Shown: positions 38,301 through 46,909, counted from the stretch's first letter. The stretch is 64,000 nucleotides of DNA from Flavobacteriaceae bacterium (GCA_003564185.1 PXFS01000139.1:1-64000); one strand, 5' to 3'. Notes: a model not told the origin generated them from the sequence alone. A program made the numbers and translations.

Positions 38301-39589
38301 ATTCTGATGAATTTGGAGGTCTAACAGGTCTAGTGTATTTAGATGAAAATGCAAATGGAAACTTTGATGAAGATGAAGAAGGTATTCCAAACATTAATAT
38401 CATAATAACAAACTCAGAAGGGAATAATCAAACGGTAACAACTAATGCTAATGGAATTTTTAGTGCTGTAGTTATAGAAGGTGAAACTTCAATCTTGATT
38501 GATGAAAATGATCCCGACTTCCCTACTGGTGCTATTCAAACAGAAGGTACTAATCCTATAAATACAATAGTTACTATAGGAGAAACCACAGAAGTTGGTG
38601 ATAGCGGTTATTTTGTTCCAGACGAAAATATTGAAGGGATTTTAACTGCTCGGGTGTACTTAGATAGTAACGGCAACGGCACTCAAGACAATGATGAGCT
38701 TGGTATTGAAAACATAGAGATCATTATCACCGATGTATTTGCCAATGAACAGATTGTTTTTACGGATGAAAATGGGGATTTTGATGCTATAGTTCCCGCA
38801 GGCCCCACTTCATATTTAATTAATGAAGAAGATATTGATTTCCCTGAAAATGCCATACAAACAGAAGGTGAAAATCCTTCTATAGACATATTAGTTGTTG
38901 CTAATGAAATAACCGATGATGGAGGAAACGGATTTTTTGTGCCAGATGAGGACGTAATTGGTACCCTAATTGGTAAAGTTTATTTTGATGCCAATAATAA
39001 CGGTGAACTTGATGAGGATGAAATAGGCATCCCAAACGTTGAAATTGAAGTTACTGATGCTTTTGAAGAAATTCTGTTTATAACAACTGATGAGAATGGT
39101 GATTTTGAAGTAGCAACCACAGCTGGATTAACCACAATTTTTATTGATGAAACCCAAGAAAACCTTCCTGAAGGAGCTATTTTAACCGAGGGCATCATAC
39201 CAGACACACGTTTAGTGACTCCAGAATCGACAACAAATTTTGGCAACTTTGGATATTTTGCTGAAATAGATGAAGAGGTGGAAGACGATGGATTAGAAAT
39301 TTTTAATGCTGTACATCCAAATGGAGATGGAAGAAATGATTTCTTCAGAATTGAAGGCATTGAAAACTTTCCAAGTAACAATCTTAAAATTTTTAATCGC
39401 TCTGGAATAAAAGTTTTTGATGTTAATAATTATGGAATAAGCGGAAATCTCTTTGTTGGCATTAGTGAAGGTAGAATAACTATCCAGAAAAACAAGCAAC
39501 TACCCGCTGGAACTTATTTTTATTTGTTTGAATATCGGGACAACGACGGAAGTAGAAAAAAGAAACAAGGGTATCTTTATTTAAAGTAA
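35366..39589 (+). CDS. giant SdrD-B-like repeat adhesin with gliding-motility-associated C-terminal domain
   Basis: The 1407-residue product has a signal peptide (about 1-21) and twelve tandem repeats of about 100-107 residues, each starting with a form of the motif VYLDxNGNGxQDPGEPGI, the DxNxNG calcium-binding loop of SdrD B-like domains. Repeats six to nine (LFAHLYFDLNGNGTQD type) are almost identical and 321 bp apart. The last 95 residues are a CHU_C-type gliding-associated domain (FNAVHPNGDGRNDFFRIEG ... GTYFYLFEY), the T9SS type B export signal. It should be a calcium-stiffened surface adhesin. Its PorP/SprF partner starts 3 bases downstream. Confidence 0.92.
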   Translation: MYKKPILFVFLLLFFSNISAQVTNFNLLDDFLAPLNNPATIEGRVYLDINGNGVQDPNEPGLEDISIIIINANNVGFSTLTDSNGDWSFDVMPGTTIVFVSNNSLPVGAVLTQGEDPSTFMAIEDEVTQVTHFGYFITGSIEGRVYLDVNGNGQQDSGEPGIEDVDISLTDEFGNETIVFTNQDGDWSAEDIGTGEVVIDINQDAATFPTGAVQTEGTDPKTVNLQPGENLNVGNDGFFDFGTLEGIVYLDENGNGTQDPGEPGIANINIDITTPDGSPLTTTTDADGNWSIDVPTGNNVVEIDESQPNFPALVVQTEGTNPTTQTVNTNEIIFQIDGFAEAGLLDGVIYLDENANGTQDPGEPGIAGVDIEITDLNGDVQIVNSDANGNWEVLVLAGEVTSLIDEDHPNFPTNAVQTEGTNPTTSIVIAGETLSEVDGFFVLEEDTGQLTGNVYEDINGNGTQDPGEEGIPNVEVIVTDSNGNSQSVTTNQNGLFSAIVPEGETNYLINENDPNFPTGAIQTEGTNPTQIFVDADTTTFGGNNGYFIPDEDVVGQLFAHLYFDLNGNGTQDPDEPDMPNVEVLITDTFGNQQTVETDANGDFFVEVPAGINVYEINENDPDFPTGAIQTEGTNPTEVFVASGSDTFGGNNGFFEPDEGLTGLLFAHLYFDLNGNGTQDPGEPDMPDVEVLITDTFGNQQTVETDANGNFSVEVPAGINVYEINEEDSDFPTGAIQTEGTNPTEVFVAVDSNTFGGNNGFFEPDEGLTGLLFAHLYFDVNGNGTQDADEPDMPDVEVLITDTFGNQQTVETDANGNFSVEVPAGINVYEINEEDPDFPTGAIQTEGTNPTEVFVAVDSDTFGGNNGFFVPDENLTGQLFAHLYFDLNGNGTQDANEPDMPNVEVLITDTFGNQQSVDTDANGNFSVEVPAGINVYEINENDPDFPTGALQTEGSNPTEVFVPAGSNTFGGNNGFFDVEDSDEFGGLTGLVYLDENANGNFDEDEEGIPNINIIITNSEGNNQTVTTNANGIFSAVVIEGETSILIDENDPDFPTGAIQTEGTNPINTIVTIGETTEVGDSGYFVPDENIEGILTARVYLDSNGNGTQDNDELGIENIEIIITDVFANEQIVFTDENGDFDAIVPAGPTSYLINEEDIDFPENAIQTEGENPSIDILVVANEITDDGGNGFFVPDEDVIGTLIGKVYFDANNNGELDEDEIGIPNVEIEVTDAFEEILFITTDENGDFEVATTAGLTTIFIDETQENLPEGAILTEGIIPDTRLVTPESTTNFGNFGYFAEIDEEVEDDGLEIFNAVHPNGDGRNDFFRIEGIENFPSNNLKIFNRSGIKVFDVNNYGISGNLFVGISEGRITIQKNKQLPAGTYFYLFEYRDNDGSRKKKQGYLYLK
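37025..38310 (+). repeat. four near-identical 321-bp tandem repeats in the adhesin gene
   Basis: The phrase coding LFAHLYFD recurs with starts near 37034, 37355, 37676 and 37997, an exact 321-base (107-codon) period. Differences between copies are mostly synonymous, so the array is recent or kept uniform by recombination. Confidence 0.9.
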
Positions 39590-39592
39590 ACA

Positions 39593-40531
39593 ATGATGAA
39601 AAAAAAATACATCCCATATCAAATTATAACGTTGGTTTTTTTCTTATTAGGTTTTAATAATTCAATAAGAGCCCAGCAAGATCCTAATTTCACACAATAC
39701 ATGTATAACACCATGACCATCAATCCAGCTTATGCAGGAACAAGAGATGTATGGTCTACTGGAATGCTTTTTAGGTCACAATGGACGGGTATAGATGGAT
39801 CTCCAATGACAGGAACATTTTCCTCACATGCCCCACTTTCTGATGGAAAAATGGGACTTGGTCTAAATATAGTTCATGACGAAATAGGCCCAGCAAGAAA
39901 TACTTTTATGAATGCGAATTACAGCTATATCATTCAGGTTTCAAGATATACTAAGTTAAGTATGGGAGTAAGTGGTGGACTCCATTTTGAAAATATTAAT
40001 TTTAATCAACTTAATATCTTCGATCCAAGCGACCCTAATTTTGATAATGTTAGAAATCGATTATTTCCTCAGGTTGGTGCTGGGCTTCAGCTTTATAGCG
40101 ATCGTTATTATGTGGGTTTGAGTGCCCCATTTTTATTAAGAAGTACACAATTTGAAGATGGTGGTGGTGAAGGTAGAATTAGAGAAGAAATTCACTATTA
40201 TTTAACCGCAGGCTATGTATTTGATTTAAGTCCAGATGTACAATTTAAACCTTCCTTTCTAACAAGAGCTGTTAGAGGTGCTCCACTCAGATTAGATTTA
40301 ACAGCTAATTTGTTATTTTACGAAAAATTTACCGTTGGAGCAGCCTATAGGTGGGATGCAGCAGTAAGTGCAATGTTTGCAGTTCAAGCTACAGACGCTA
40401 TGCTTATTGGTTTTGCATACGATTATGATACTGTAGAATTCGCAGAATTTCAAAATGCTTCATTTGAAGTATTTTTACGCTACGAATTATTCAAAAAATA
40501 CAAAAAAATGTATACACCCAGATTCTTTTAA
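39593..40531 (+). CDS. PorP/SprF family type IX secretion outer-membrane protein
   Basis: The 312-residue product has a signal peptide (about 1-28, ending IRAQQ) and the PorP/SprF signature DPNFTQYMYNTMTINPAYAG right after it, followed by an outer-membrane barrel. SprF-like proteins are needed for export or surface attachment of one specific adhesin, such as SprB, encoded next door. The start lies 3 bases after the repeat adhesin and the stop 2 bases before the OmpA-type gene, so this is a dedicated three-gene export operon. An ATG one codon later is equally possible. Confidence 0.94.
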   Translation: MMKKKYIPYQIITLVFFLLGFNNSIRAQQDPNFTQYMYNTMTINPAYAGTRDVWSTGMLFRSQWTGIDGSPMTGTFSSHAPLSDGKMGLGLNIVHDEIGPARNTFMNANYSYIIQVSRYTKLSMGVSGGLHFENINFNQLNIFDPSDPNFDNVRNRLFPQVGAGLQLYSDRYYVGLSAPFLLRSTQFEDGGGEGRIREEIHYYLTAGYVFDLSPDVQFKPSFLTRAVRGAPLRLDLTANLLFYEKFTVGAAYRWDAAVSAMFAVQATDAMLIGFAYDYDTVEFAEFQNASFEVFLRYELFKKYKKMYTPRFF

Positions 40532-40533
40532 TT

Positions 40534-42882
40534 ATGAAATATAAGGCTAAATACAAATCGATTGTGGTGCTAATTTTAATTCTAGCATTACCTTCTTTTG
40601 GTTGGGCACAAATAAACAGGCTTAAGGAAGCGGATAGAATGTTTGAAAATTACGCATTTATTGATGCGCAGGAAATCTATTTAGAAGTAGCTAAAGCAGG
40701 ATATAAATCAGAAAATTTATTCAAAAAATTAGGGGATTCTTATTATTTTAATTCAAATCTTCCAGAAGCTCACAAGTGGTATGAAAAGCTTTTTGAGCTG
40801 AATGAAACACCTGATGAGCAAGAGTATTTTTACCGTTATGCCCAAAGCTTAAGAAGTATAGAAAAATATGATGAATCTGATGAATTGATGAAACGCTTTG
40901 AAGAATTAAGTGGTATAGAAGATTCAAGGGTTTCAAAAATTAAGAATGAAGCAAATTATTTAGAATTAATTGAACTACAATCCGGTAAGTTTGAAATTTC
41001 AGATGCTTCTATAAATTCCGAATTAAGTGAGTTTAGCCCAAGATTTGTAGGTGACTCTCTTCTTTTGTTTGCTAGCAATAGAGAGGTTTCTGCCGCTATA
41101 AAAAGGGTTCATGAATGGAACAATCAACCTTATCTAAATATATATCAAGTAAAGCTAGATGACAGCCTTTACGCTGAAGGTGAACCTCAACTTTTTCATG
41201 AAGACTTAAGTTCTAAATTTCATGAGGCATCTGCTGTAGTAACTAAAGATGGTAATACTGTGTTTTTTACTAGAAACAATTTTGATAATAAAAGACTTGT
41301 AAAAAGTGAAGATGGGTATAATTATTTAAAAATTTATAAATCAACAAAAGATGAAGATGGAAATTGGGGAGTTCCTAAGGAATTACCTTTCTGTAGTGAT
41401 GAATTTAATACAGCTCATCCCGCTTTATCACCAGATGAAAAAAAGCTTTATTTTGCTTCTGATGGTCACAATACAATCGGACAATCAGATCTTTTTTATG
41501 TTGATATTTTAGAAGATGATAAATATGGAGAGCCTGTTAATCTAGGAAAGAAAATCAACACAGAAGGTAAAGAGAGTTTCCCTTTTATAAGTAAAGACGG
41601 TTATTTGTATTTTTCATCAAATGGACATGTAGGTTTAGGTGGCTATGATGTTTTTATTAGTGCACCGAAGAAAGATGGGAGTTTTGGAGAACCTTTTAAT
41701 TTAGGTAGACCCATAAATTCGTCCAAAGATGATTTTAGTTTCATAATTAACGATGAAAAAGGAATTGGTTTTTATGCTACAAATAGAGGTGAAAATAATT
41801 CAGATCAAATTATGAGAGCTGTTCTTTTAGATGAATTAATTACAGATTGTAAGCAATTCTTAGAAGGAAAAATTACTGAGATAAATACTTCAATGGGAGT
41901 TTCAGATGTACAAGTAGAGCTTTTAGATGATGAATTAAATTCAATAGAAACCTCAGTAACTGATAGTGATGGCGCTTATTCTTTTAAGGTTGAATGCAAT
42001 AAACGTTACGTAGTAAGAATTACTAAGGAAGGCTATAAAACCTATGAAGCTCTGGTAAGTACTGGAGAAGACTTTGAAGATTCTGTAATAAAAGACTTAA
42101 ATATAGAGTCTGGTGATGAATTAGGAGTGAAACGTGTGCAAGAGGGAGATGACCTTAGGGATATTCTACAGCTTGATCCAATATATTTTGATTTAGACGA
42201 ATTTAATATCACTCAAGCTGCAGAAGTAGAACTTCAAAAAGTAATCGCCGTTCTTAAATCCTATCCAGAAATGCGTATTGACATACGATCTCATACAGAT
42301 AGTAGAGCTGGTGATGCTTACAATAAAATCTTATCTGAAAAAAGAGCTGACGCTACAGTTAGTTATATTGTTGAAAGAGGTGTGGACAAAAAAAGAGTCA
42401 CTGGCAAAGGATACGGGGAAACACAGTTAGTTAATCACTGTGCCAATAATGTTGATTGTACAGAAGAAGAACATGCGCTAAACAGAAGATCTGAATTTAT
42501 TATTTTAAATAAAAATGAAACACCTGAAGAGCTTAGGAAAAATTTAGCCAAAAAATACAATCAAAAAATAGATCAACGAGAAAGAAATACAACTAAGGCT
42601 AAAGCTGTATCTCGTAGCAGAGCAAATTCACTAGCTGGTAGTTATGATTTTGAAAGTGATGAAGAGGTTTATACCGTTCAAGTTGGAGCATTCAAAAACA
42701 TCATTGAAAATCGCTTTGATGTGCAAGATTTATTTTACAATGAATATAATGACGGTTTTGTTCGCTATTTCTCTGGTGTCTTTAATTCAAGAGAAGAAGC
42801 CTTAAAACATAAAACATTTCTTCTTTCCAAAGGCTTTGAAGGAGCTTTTATTGTTGGATTAAGAGGAAATGAAAGATTTTAA
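40534..42882 (+). CDS. OmpA-family protein with PD40, carboxypeptidase-regulatory-like and SPOR domains
   Basis: The 782-residue product has a signal peptide (about 1-25), a TPR-like helical part (about 28-125), WD40-like PD40 repeats (about 165-400: FSPRFVGDSLLLFASNRE, HPALSPDEKKLYFASDG), a carboxypeptidase-regulatory-type beta domain (about 440-510), an OmpA peptidoglycan-binding domain (about 555-660: IDIRSHTDSRAGDAYN, SEKRADATVSYI) and a C-terminal SPOR domain (about 708-780). This is the PorE-like layout that anchors T9SS parts to the wall. Having both OmpA and SPOR gives two ways of binding peptidoglycan. Confidence 0.88.
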   Translation: MKYKAKYKSIVVLILILALPSFGWAQINRLKEADRMFENYAFIDAQEIYLEVAKAGYKSENLFKKLGDSYYFNSNLPEAHKWYEKLFELNETPDEQEYFYRYAQSLRSIEKYDESDELMKRFEELSGIEDSRVSKIKNEANYLELIELQSGKFEISDASINSELSEFSPRFVGDSLLLFASNREVSAAIKRVHEWNNQPYLNIYQVKLDDSLYAEGEPQLFHEDLSSKFHEASAVVTKDGNTVFFTRNNFDNKRLVKSEDGYNYLKIYKSTKDEDGNWGVPKELPFCSDEFNTAHPALSPDEKKLYFASDGHNTIGQSDLFYVDILEDDKYGEPVNLGKKINTEGKESFPFISKDGYLYFSSNGHVGLGGYDVFISAPKKDGSFGEPFNLGRPINSSKDDFSFIINDEKGIGFYATNRGENNSDQIMRAVLLDELITDCKQFLEGKITEINTSMGVSDVQVELLDDELNSIETSVTDSDGAYSFKVECNKRYVVRITKEGYKTYEALVSTGEDFEDSVIKDLNIESGDELGVKRVQEGDDLRDILQLDPIYFDLDEFNITQAAEVELQKVIAVLKSYPEMRIDIRSHTDSRAGDAYNKILSEKRADATVSYIVERGVDKKRVTGKGYGETQLVNHCANNVDCTEEEHALNRRSEFIILNKNETPEELRKNLAKKYNQKIDQRERNTTKAKAVSRSRANSLAGSYDFESDEEVYTVQVGAFKNIIENRFDVQDLFYNEYNDGFVRYFSGVFNSREEALKHKTFLLSKGFEGAFIVGLRGNERF

Positions 42883-43023
42883 GAATTAAAGATTAGCCGA
42901 AAATTATTGGATTAATTAATTTCACACTACTAGTATTTATTAGTAATTGTAAGATTATAAATATATGCTAAATAAGTTGTAAATCGAATTTCAGATGTTT
43001 TCTTTGTTAGTAAAGAAATTTAA

Positions 43024-43566
43024 ATGCAAAAAGAAGATTCTAAAAAAGAGGAGCAAGTTATTTTAGTAGATGAGAATGATCAGTTTCTTGGACTGATGCC
43101 AAAAATGGAGGCGCATGAAAAAGGGCTACTACATAGAGCGTTTTCTGTTTTTGTTTATAACCAAAGTGGAGAGTTACTTCTTCAGCAAAGAGCATTAAGT
43201 AAATATCATACTCCAGGGCTGTGGACAAATACTTGTTGTAGCCACCAGCGTAAGGGAGAATCAAATATTGAAGCTGGGAAACGAAGGCTTATGGAGGAAA
43301 TGGGATTTACCACAGACCTAAAAGAAACTACCTCTTTTATTTATAAAGCCCCATTTGATAATGGTTTAACAGAACATGAGTATGATTATATTTTAGTTGG
43401 AAAATTTAATGGCGAACCAAAACCCAACCCCTTAGAGGTAGAATCTTATAAATGGATGAAACTGGAACAAGTAAAAGAGGATATTGATAAAAATCCGCAT
43501 CTTTATACAGCTTGGTTTAAAATAATTTTTGAGAAGCATTACACAGATATGCTTGTAAATTCATAA
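43024..43566 (+). CDS. idi: isopentenyl-diphosphate delta-isomerase, type I
   Basis: The 180-residue product interconverts IPP and DMAPP for carotenoid, quinone and undecaprenol synthesis. The active-site Cys is in LWTNTCCSHQ (about 73-82) and the catalytic Glu in TEHEYDYIL (about 115-123); the Nudix-like fold has EAGKRRLMEEMGF. Length fits type I. The pterin synthase gene follows after 10 bases and a peroxiredoxin gene after that, so the three form an operon. Confidence 0.95.
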   Translation: MQKEDSKKEEQVILVDENDQFLGLMPKMEAHEKGLLHRAFSVFVYNQSGELLLQQRALSKYHTPGLWTNTCCSHQRKGESNIEAGKRRLMEEMGFTTDLKETTSFIYKAPFDNGLTEHEYDYILVGKFNGEPKPNPLEVESYKWMKLEQVKEDIDKNPHLYTAWFKIIFEKHYTDMLVNS

Positions 43567-43576
43567 AACTCAACAG

Positions 43577-43987
43577 ATGAAAGTAACCGTTCATAGAAAA
43601 GCACATTTTAACGCTGCTCATCGACTTTACAGAAAAGATTGGAGCATGGAAAAAAATGATAAGATTTTTGGCAAATGTAACAATCCCCAATACCATGGCC
43701 ATAATTATGAATTAATTACATCAGTTACAGGTGAAATTGATCCAGATACTGGCTATGTAATTGATATGAAAGTCTTAAAGGATATCATTAAAGAAGAGGT
43801 TGAGGAAAAGTTTGATCACAAAAATTTGAATGAGCAGGTGGAAGAATTTTATAATTTAAATCCTACGGCAGAAAATATATCTGTAGTCATTTGGAACAAG
43901 CTTAGGAAAAGATTAAACGCTAATTTAGAGTTAGAGGTTACTCTTTATGAGACACCTAGAAATTTTGTAACATATAACGGTCAATAA
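43577..43987 (+). CDS. 6-pyruvoyltetrahydropterin synthase / QueD family protein
   Basis: The 136-residue product has the zinc-binding histidines in FNAAHR (His15) and HGHNYE, the catalytic Cys in GKCNNPQYHGHNY, GEIDPDTGYVIDM and the FDHKNLNEQV/PTAENISVVIW motifs. The GKCNNP spelling matches eukaryote-type 6-pyruvoyltetrahydropterin synthase more than E. coli QueD. It could thus make the tetrahydrobiopterin intermediate, or 6-carboxytetrahydropterin for the QueE enzyme encoded at 25.8 kb, or both. A pterin dehydratase gene at 10.9 kb favours the biopterin role. The peroxiredoxin gene starts one base after the stop. Confidence 0.9.
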   Translation: MKVTVHRKAHFNAAHRLYRKDWSMEKNDKIFGKCNNPQYHGHNYELITSVTGEIDPDTGYVIDMKVLKDIIKEEVEEKFDHKNLNEQVEEFYNLNPTAENISVVIWNKLRKRLNANLELEVTLYETPRNFVTYNGQ

Positions 43988-43988
43988 A

Positions 43989-44453
43989 ATGAAACTAGAA
44001 ATTGGAGATATAATACCAAATTTTAAAGCAAAAAATGCAATTGGCGAAGAATTTAATTCTTCAGTCATAATTGGCAAAAAACCAGTTGTTATCTTTTTTT
44101 ATCCTAAAGATTTTACTCCAGGTTGTACAAAAGAGGCATGTAATTTTAGAGATGCCTACCAAGATTTCCAAGATTTAGGTGCAGAAGTTATTGGAGTGAG
44201 TGGTGACTCAGAAAAATCACATCAAAGGTTCGCAAAAAAATACCAATTACCTTACACCCTACTTTCAGACTCATCAGGAAAATTAAGAAAAAAGTTTGGC
44301 GTAAAAAAAAGTTTATTAGGTCTAATACCTGGTAGAGAAACTTTTGTGATAGATAAAAATGGAATGGTTCAAATGAGGTTTAATAATTTAGATGCTAATA
44401 GACATATGAAAAAAGCTCTTAAAAAAATTAAAGAGCTTGTTGAAAATGAGTAA
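43989..44453 (+). CDS. peroxiredoxin, AhpC/TSA family (Bcp-type)
   Basis: The 154-residue thiol peroxidase has the peroxidatic Cys in FYPKDFTPGCTKEACNFRD (about 37-55), with a second Cys five residues on (CTKEAC), the atypical two-Cys arrangement of Bcp/PrxQ. It reduces hydrogen peroxide and alkyl hydroperoxides. It is the last gene of the idi operon, convergent with a hypothetical gene 5 bases away. Confidence 0.94.
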   Translation: MKLEIGDIIPNFKAKNAIGEEFNSSVIIGKKPVVIFFYPKDFTPGCTKEACNFRDAYQDFQDLGAEVIGVSGDSEKSHQRFAKKYQLPYTLLSDSSGKLRKKFGVKKSLLGLIPGRETFVIDKNGMVQMRFNNLDANRHMKKALKKIKELVENE

Positions 44454-44458
44454 ATTAA

Positions 44459-45214
44459 TTAATACTTAGATTTATTTGTTAATTCATCATACTCATATAA
44501 TTCCATTTGATCATCCATTAAGTCAATATCAGAAATACTAATACCTGAATTAAAGTAGTCAGACCAAATACCTATTTCCATGACTAATTCAAAATTAGAC
44601 TTTAAAAGGTTAATCTCTTTTGGATCCAGCTTTCTAATACACTTATTTAATTTTGATTTAGAAACAATCTCCATAAAATTGATATAGCTATTTACCGTTT
44701 TTTGAAAAATTTCTTTTTTCATTTCAACGGTTTCAAATGAGTCCCAATCAATTAAAAATCTTGCTTGATTTAAAGCCTCTTCCTCATTGTAGGCAAGTTT
44801 AAGCGTCTCCAACAAGGCTACTTCTAGTTCATAAAGGTTGAATGTATTAACTATTTCGCCTTGAAAAACTACTTTTACTTGACCGTTTTTTAGATTACTA
44901 ATACCAATTTTTGGTTTTAAATCAAAAGTAGAGTTACCATTATTAATAGGACTCAAAATTGTTAAATGTGTGTCATAAAAATCATAACCTATAAATTCAA
45001 TTTTCTCTTGGTCTGCTGTCAAATCAGCTTCAATAGATAAGTTTGTCAAATTTTCAGTAAGGCTTAGATTATAACTAAAATGAAAATAACTAATTACATG
45101 GGGCTGCAGTAAACGTTCATGCTGCTTGGATAACGGTTGAGCTTGCAAATCAATACAAATCAAAGCTAGCATGAAGCAAACAAATGCGGAAAAATCACTT
45201 CTATTTACTAACAT
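44459..45214 (-). CDS. secreted hypothetical protein
   Basis: The 251-residue product has a signal peptide (about 1-26, ending DLQAQ). The middle part alternates short strands (IEADLTADQEKIEFIGYDFY, GQVKVVFQGEI) and the last 120 residues are helical and acidic with one isolated Cys. I do not recognise the family. It is convergent with the peroxiredoxin gene and separated by 93 bases from the dtd gene, with no clear promoter or terminator. Confidence 0.6.
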   Translation of the reverse strand: MLVNRSDFSAFVCFMLALICIDLQAQPLSKQHERLLQPHVISYFHFSYNLSLTENLTNLSIEADLTADQEKIEFIGYDFYDTHLTILSPINNGNSTFDLKPKIGISNLKNGQVKVVFQGEIVNTFNLYELEVALLETLKLAYNEEEALNQARFLIDWDSFETVEMKKEIFQKTVNSYINFMEIVSKSKLNKCIRKLDPKEINLLKSNFELVMEIGIWSDYFNSGISISDIDLMDDQMELYEYDELTNKSKY

Positions 45215-45307
45215 AACTCAAATATTTATGTTAAATATAATAAAAATATTTTGAATAAAAATATATAAATATATTTATGGATGTTAATTAACAGAATAAC
45301 TATTTGC

Positions 45308-45760
45308 TCACTCTCTGTTTTTAGAGTCAATAAATATGGTTACTGGACCTGCATTGGTAAGCGATACATTCATATTTGCACCAAAAACACCTGATTTAAC
45401 GGGAATATTTGTACTTGACTCTAAAACTTTTAAAAACTGATTATATAAATCTTTAGCTTTTTCAGGAGATGCAGAGTTTATAAAACTAGGTCGATTACCT
45501 TTTTTAGTTGAAGCGTGTAAAGTAAACTGACTAATAATCAAAAATTCACCTCCAACATCTTCAATTGATGTATTTATTGGATGTTTTTCATCCGGAAAAA
45601 TTCGTATTTTAATTAACTTTTTAACCAACCAATTGATATCTTCTATATAATCTTCATGTTCAATACCTAAGAAGACAAGTAATCCACTCTGAATTGAAGC
45701 AAGTATTTTATTGTTTACCTCAACTGAAGCATTTTTGACTCTTTGAATCACTAAACGCAT
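45308..45760 (-). CDS. dtd: D-aminoacyl-tRNA deacylase
   Basis: The 150-residue product hydrolyses D-aminoacyl-tRNA and glycyl-tRNA(Ala). Signatures are MRLVIQRVKNASVEV at the start, ISQFTLHASTKKGNRPSF (the catalytic SQFTL motif, about 77-94) and MNVSLTNAGPVTIFID with the GPVT cross-subunit motif near the end. Length is normal. Confidence 0.97.
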   Translation of the reverse strand: MRLVIQRVKNASVEVNNKILASIQSGLLVFLGIEHEDYIEDINWLVKKLIKIRIFPDEKHPINTSIEDVGGEFLIISQFTLHASTKKGNRPSFINSASPEKAKDLYNQFLKVLESSTNIPVKSGVFGANMNVSLTNAGPVTIFIDSKNRE

Positions 45761-45823
45761 AATTAATTGTATTTATAAAAGATTTTAATTCAATTTTTAG
45801 TGAATAGGATAATGATCTAAAAA

Positions 45824-46774
45824 TCAATTCTCAGCATATATATCTTTTCTATAATTTTCATCTTCACCCCTCAAAATCTGCAAATAGCTTTCGTATCTAG
45901 AAAGTTCAATTTCACCCTCTTCTACAGCTTTTTTAATAGCACATTTAGGTTCAGATAAATGCAAGCAATTATTAAATTTACACTTATGCTTAATCGCAAA
46001 AAACTCGGGAAAATAATCAGTTAACTCATGATCTTCTATATCTACAATTCCAAAACCTCTAATTCCAGGGGTATCTATGATTCTACCTCCAAAATCTAAT
46101 TCATGCATTTCTGAAAATGTGGTAGTATGCTGCCCTTGAGCATGTTGCAGTGAAATAGAGGAAGTTTTAAGATTTAAACCGGGCTCTAACGCATTAATTA
46201 AAGATGATTTACCTACCCCAGAATGCCCTGACAGCATACAAGTTTTTTCTTTCATTAAATCTTTAACTAACTCTACTTGATGTCCAGTTTGAGCTGAAAT
46301 ACCATGGCATTCGTAGCCTATTTTTCTGTATAACTCAGCAAGGTATTTTAACTCTACTTTTTCTTCTAATTCATAAGTGTCCATCTTATTAAATAAAAGC
46401 ACTACTGGTATACCATAAGCTTCTGCTGAAACCAAGAAACGATCAATGAAAGTTGTAGAGGTTGGAGGATTATTATAAGTGATAAGTAAAAAGGCTTGGT
46501 CAATATTGGAAGCAATAATATGAGTCTGTTTAGAAAGATTTACTGATTTACGAATTATGTAATTTTTTCTTTCTTCAATATTTTGAATCACCCCTATTTT
46601 TTCATCTCCTTTTTTTTCAATTTTTACATCTACATAATCACCAACAGCAACTGGATTAGTGCTTTTTATTCCTTGAATTCTAAACTTTCCTTTTAATCTT
46701 GATTTGATTAACTCACCAGATTCAAGTTTTATGTCATACCAACTTCCTGTTGATTTATATACTAATCCCTTCAT
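45824..46774 (-). CDS. rsgA: ribosome small subunit-dependent GTPase A
   Basis: RsgA helps mature the 30S subunit. The 316-residue product has an N-terminal OB fold (about 1-75), a circularly permuted GTPase domain with NKMD (G4, near 127), GHSGVGKSSLINAL (G1, near 183) and DTPGIRGF (G3), and a C-terminal zinc-binding domain with CKFNNCLHLSEPKCAIK (near 261-277). The order G4-G1-G3 confirms the permutation. Confidence 0.97.
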   Translation of the reverse strand: MKGLVYKSTGSWYDIKLESGELIKSRLKGKFRIQGIKSTNPVAVGDYVDVKIEKKGDEKIGVIQNIEERKNYIIRKSVNLSKQTHIIASNIDQAFLLITYNNPPTSTTFIDRFLVSAEAYGIPVVLLFNKMDTYELEEKVELKYLAELYRKIGYECHGISAQTGHQVELVKDLMKEKTCMLSGHSGVGKSSLINALEPGLNLKTSSISLQHAQGQHTTTFSEMHELDFGGRIIDTPGIRGFGIVDIEDHELTDYFPEFFAIKHKCKFNNCLHLSEPKCAIKKAVEEGEIELSRYESYLQILRGEDENYRKDIYAEN

Positions 46775-46820
46775 TAATAACTCTTGTTCATTTCTATATA
46801 ATTAAATCACTTAGTTGAAA

Positions 46821-46828
46821 CAAAGTTA
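46821..46828 (-). promoter_or_regulatory. -7 element for rsgA
   Basis: TAACTTTG on the minus strand fits TAnnTTTG and lies 46 bases before the rsgA ATG. Confidence 0.38.
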
Positions 46829-46909
46829 GATTTAATTTACTAATATAACTTCTCAGTTTTGAAAGATTTTTTTAAAGAGGTTAATTTGAGTATTAAAAAC
46901 AATCTATTA

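Noticed and set aside
42883-43023. Possible hairpin in the gap before idi (CTAGTATTTATTAGTAAT region)
   Set aside because: The pairing is short and AT-only, with no T run in the right place, so I do not call a terminator or RNA.
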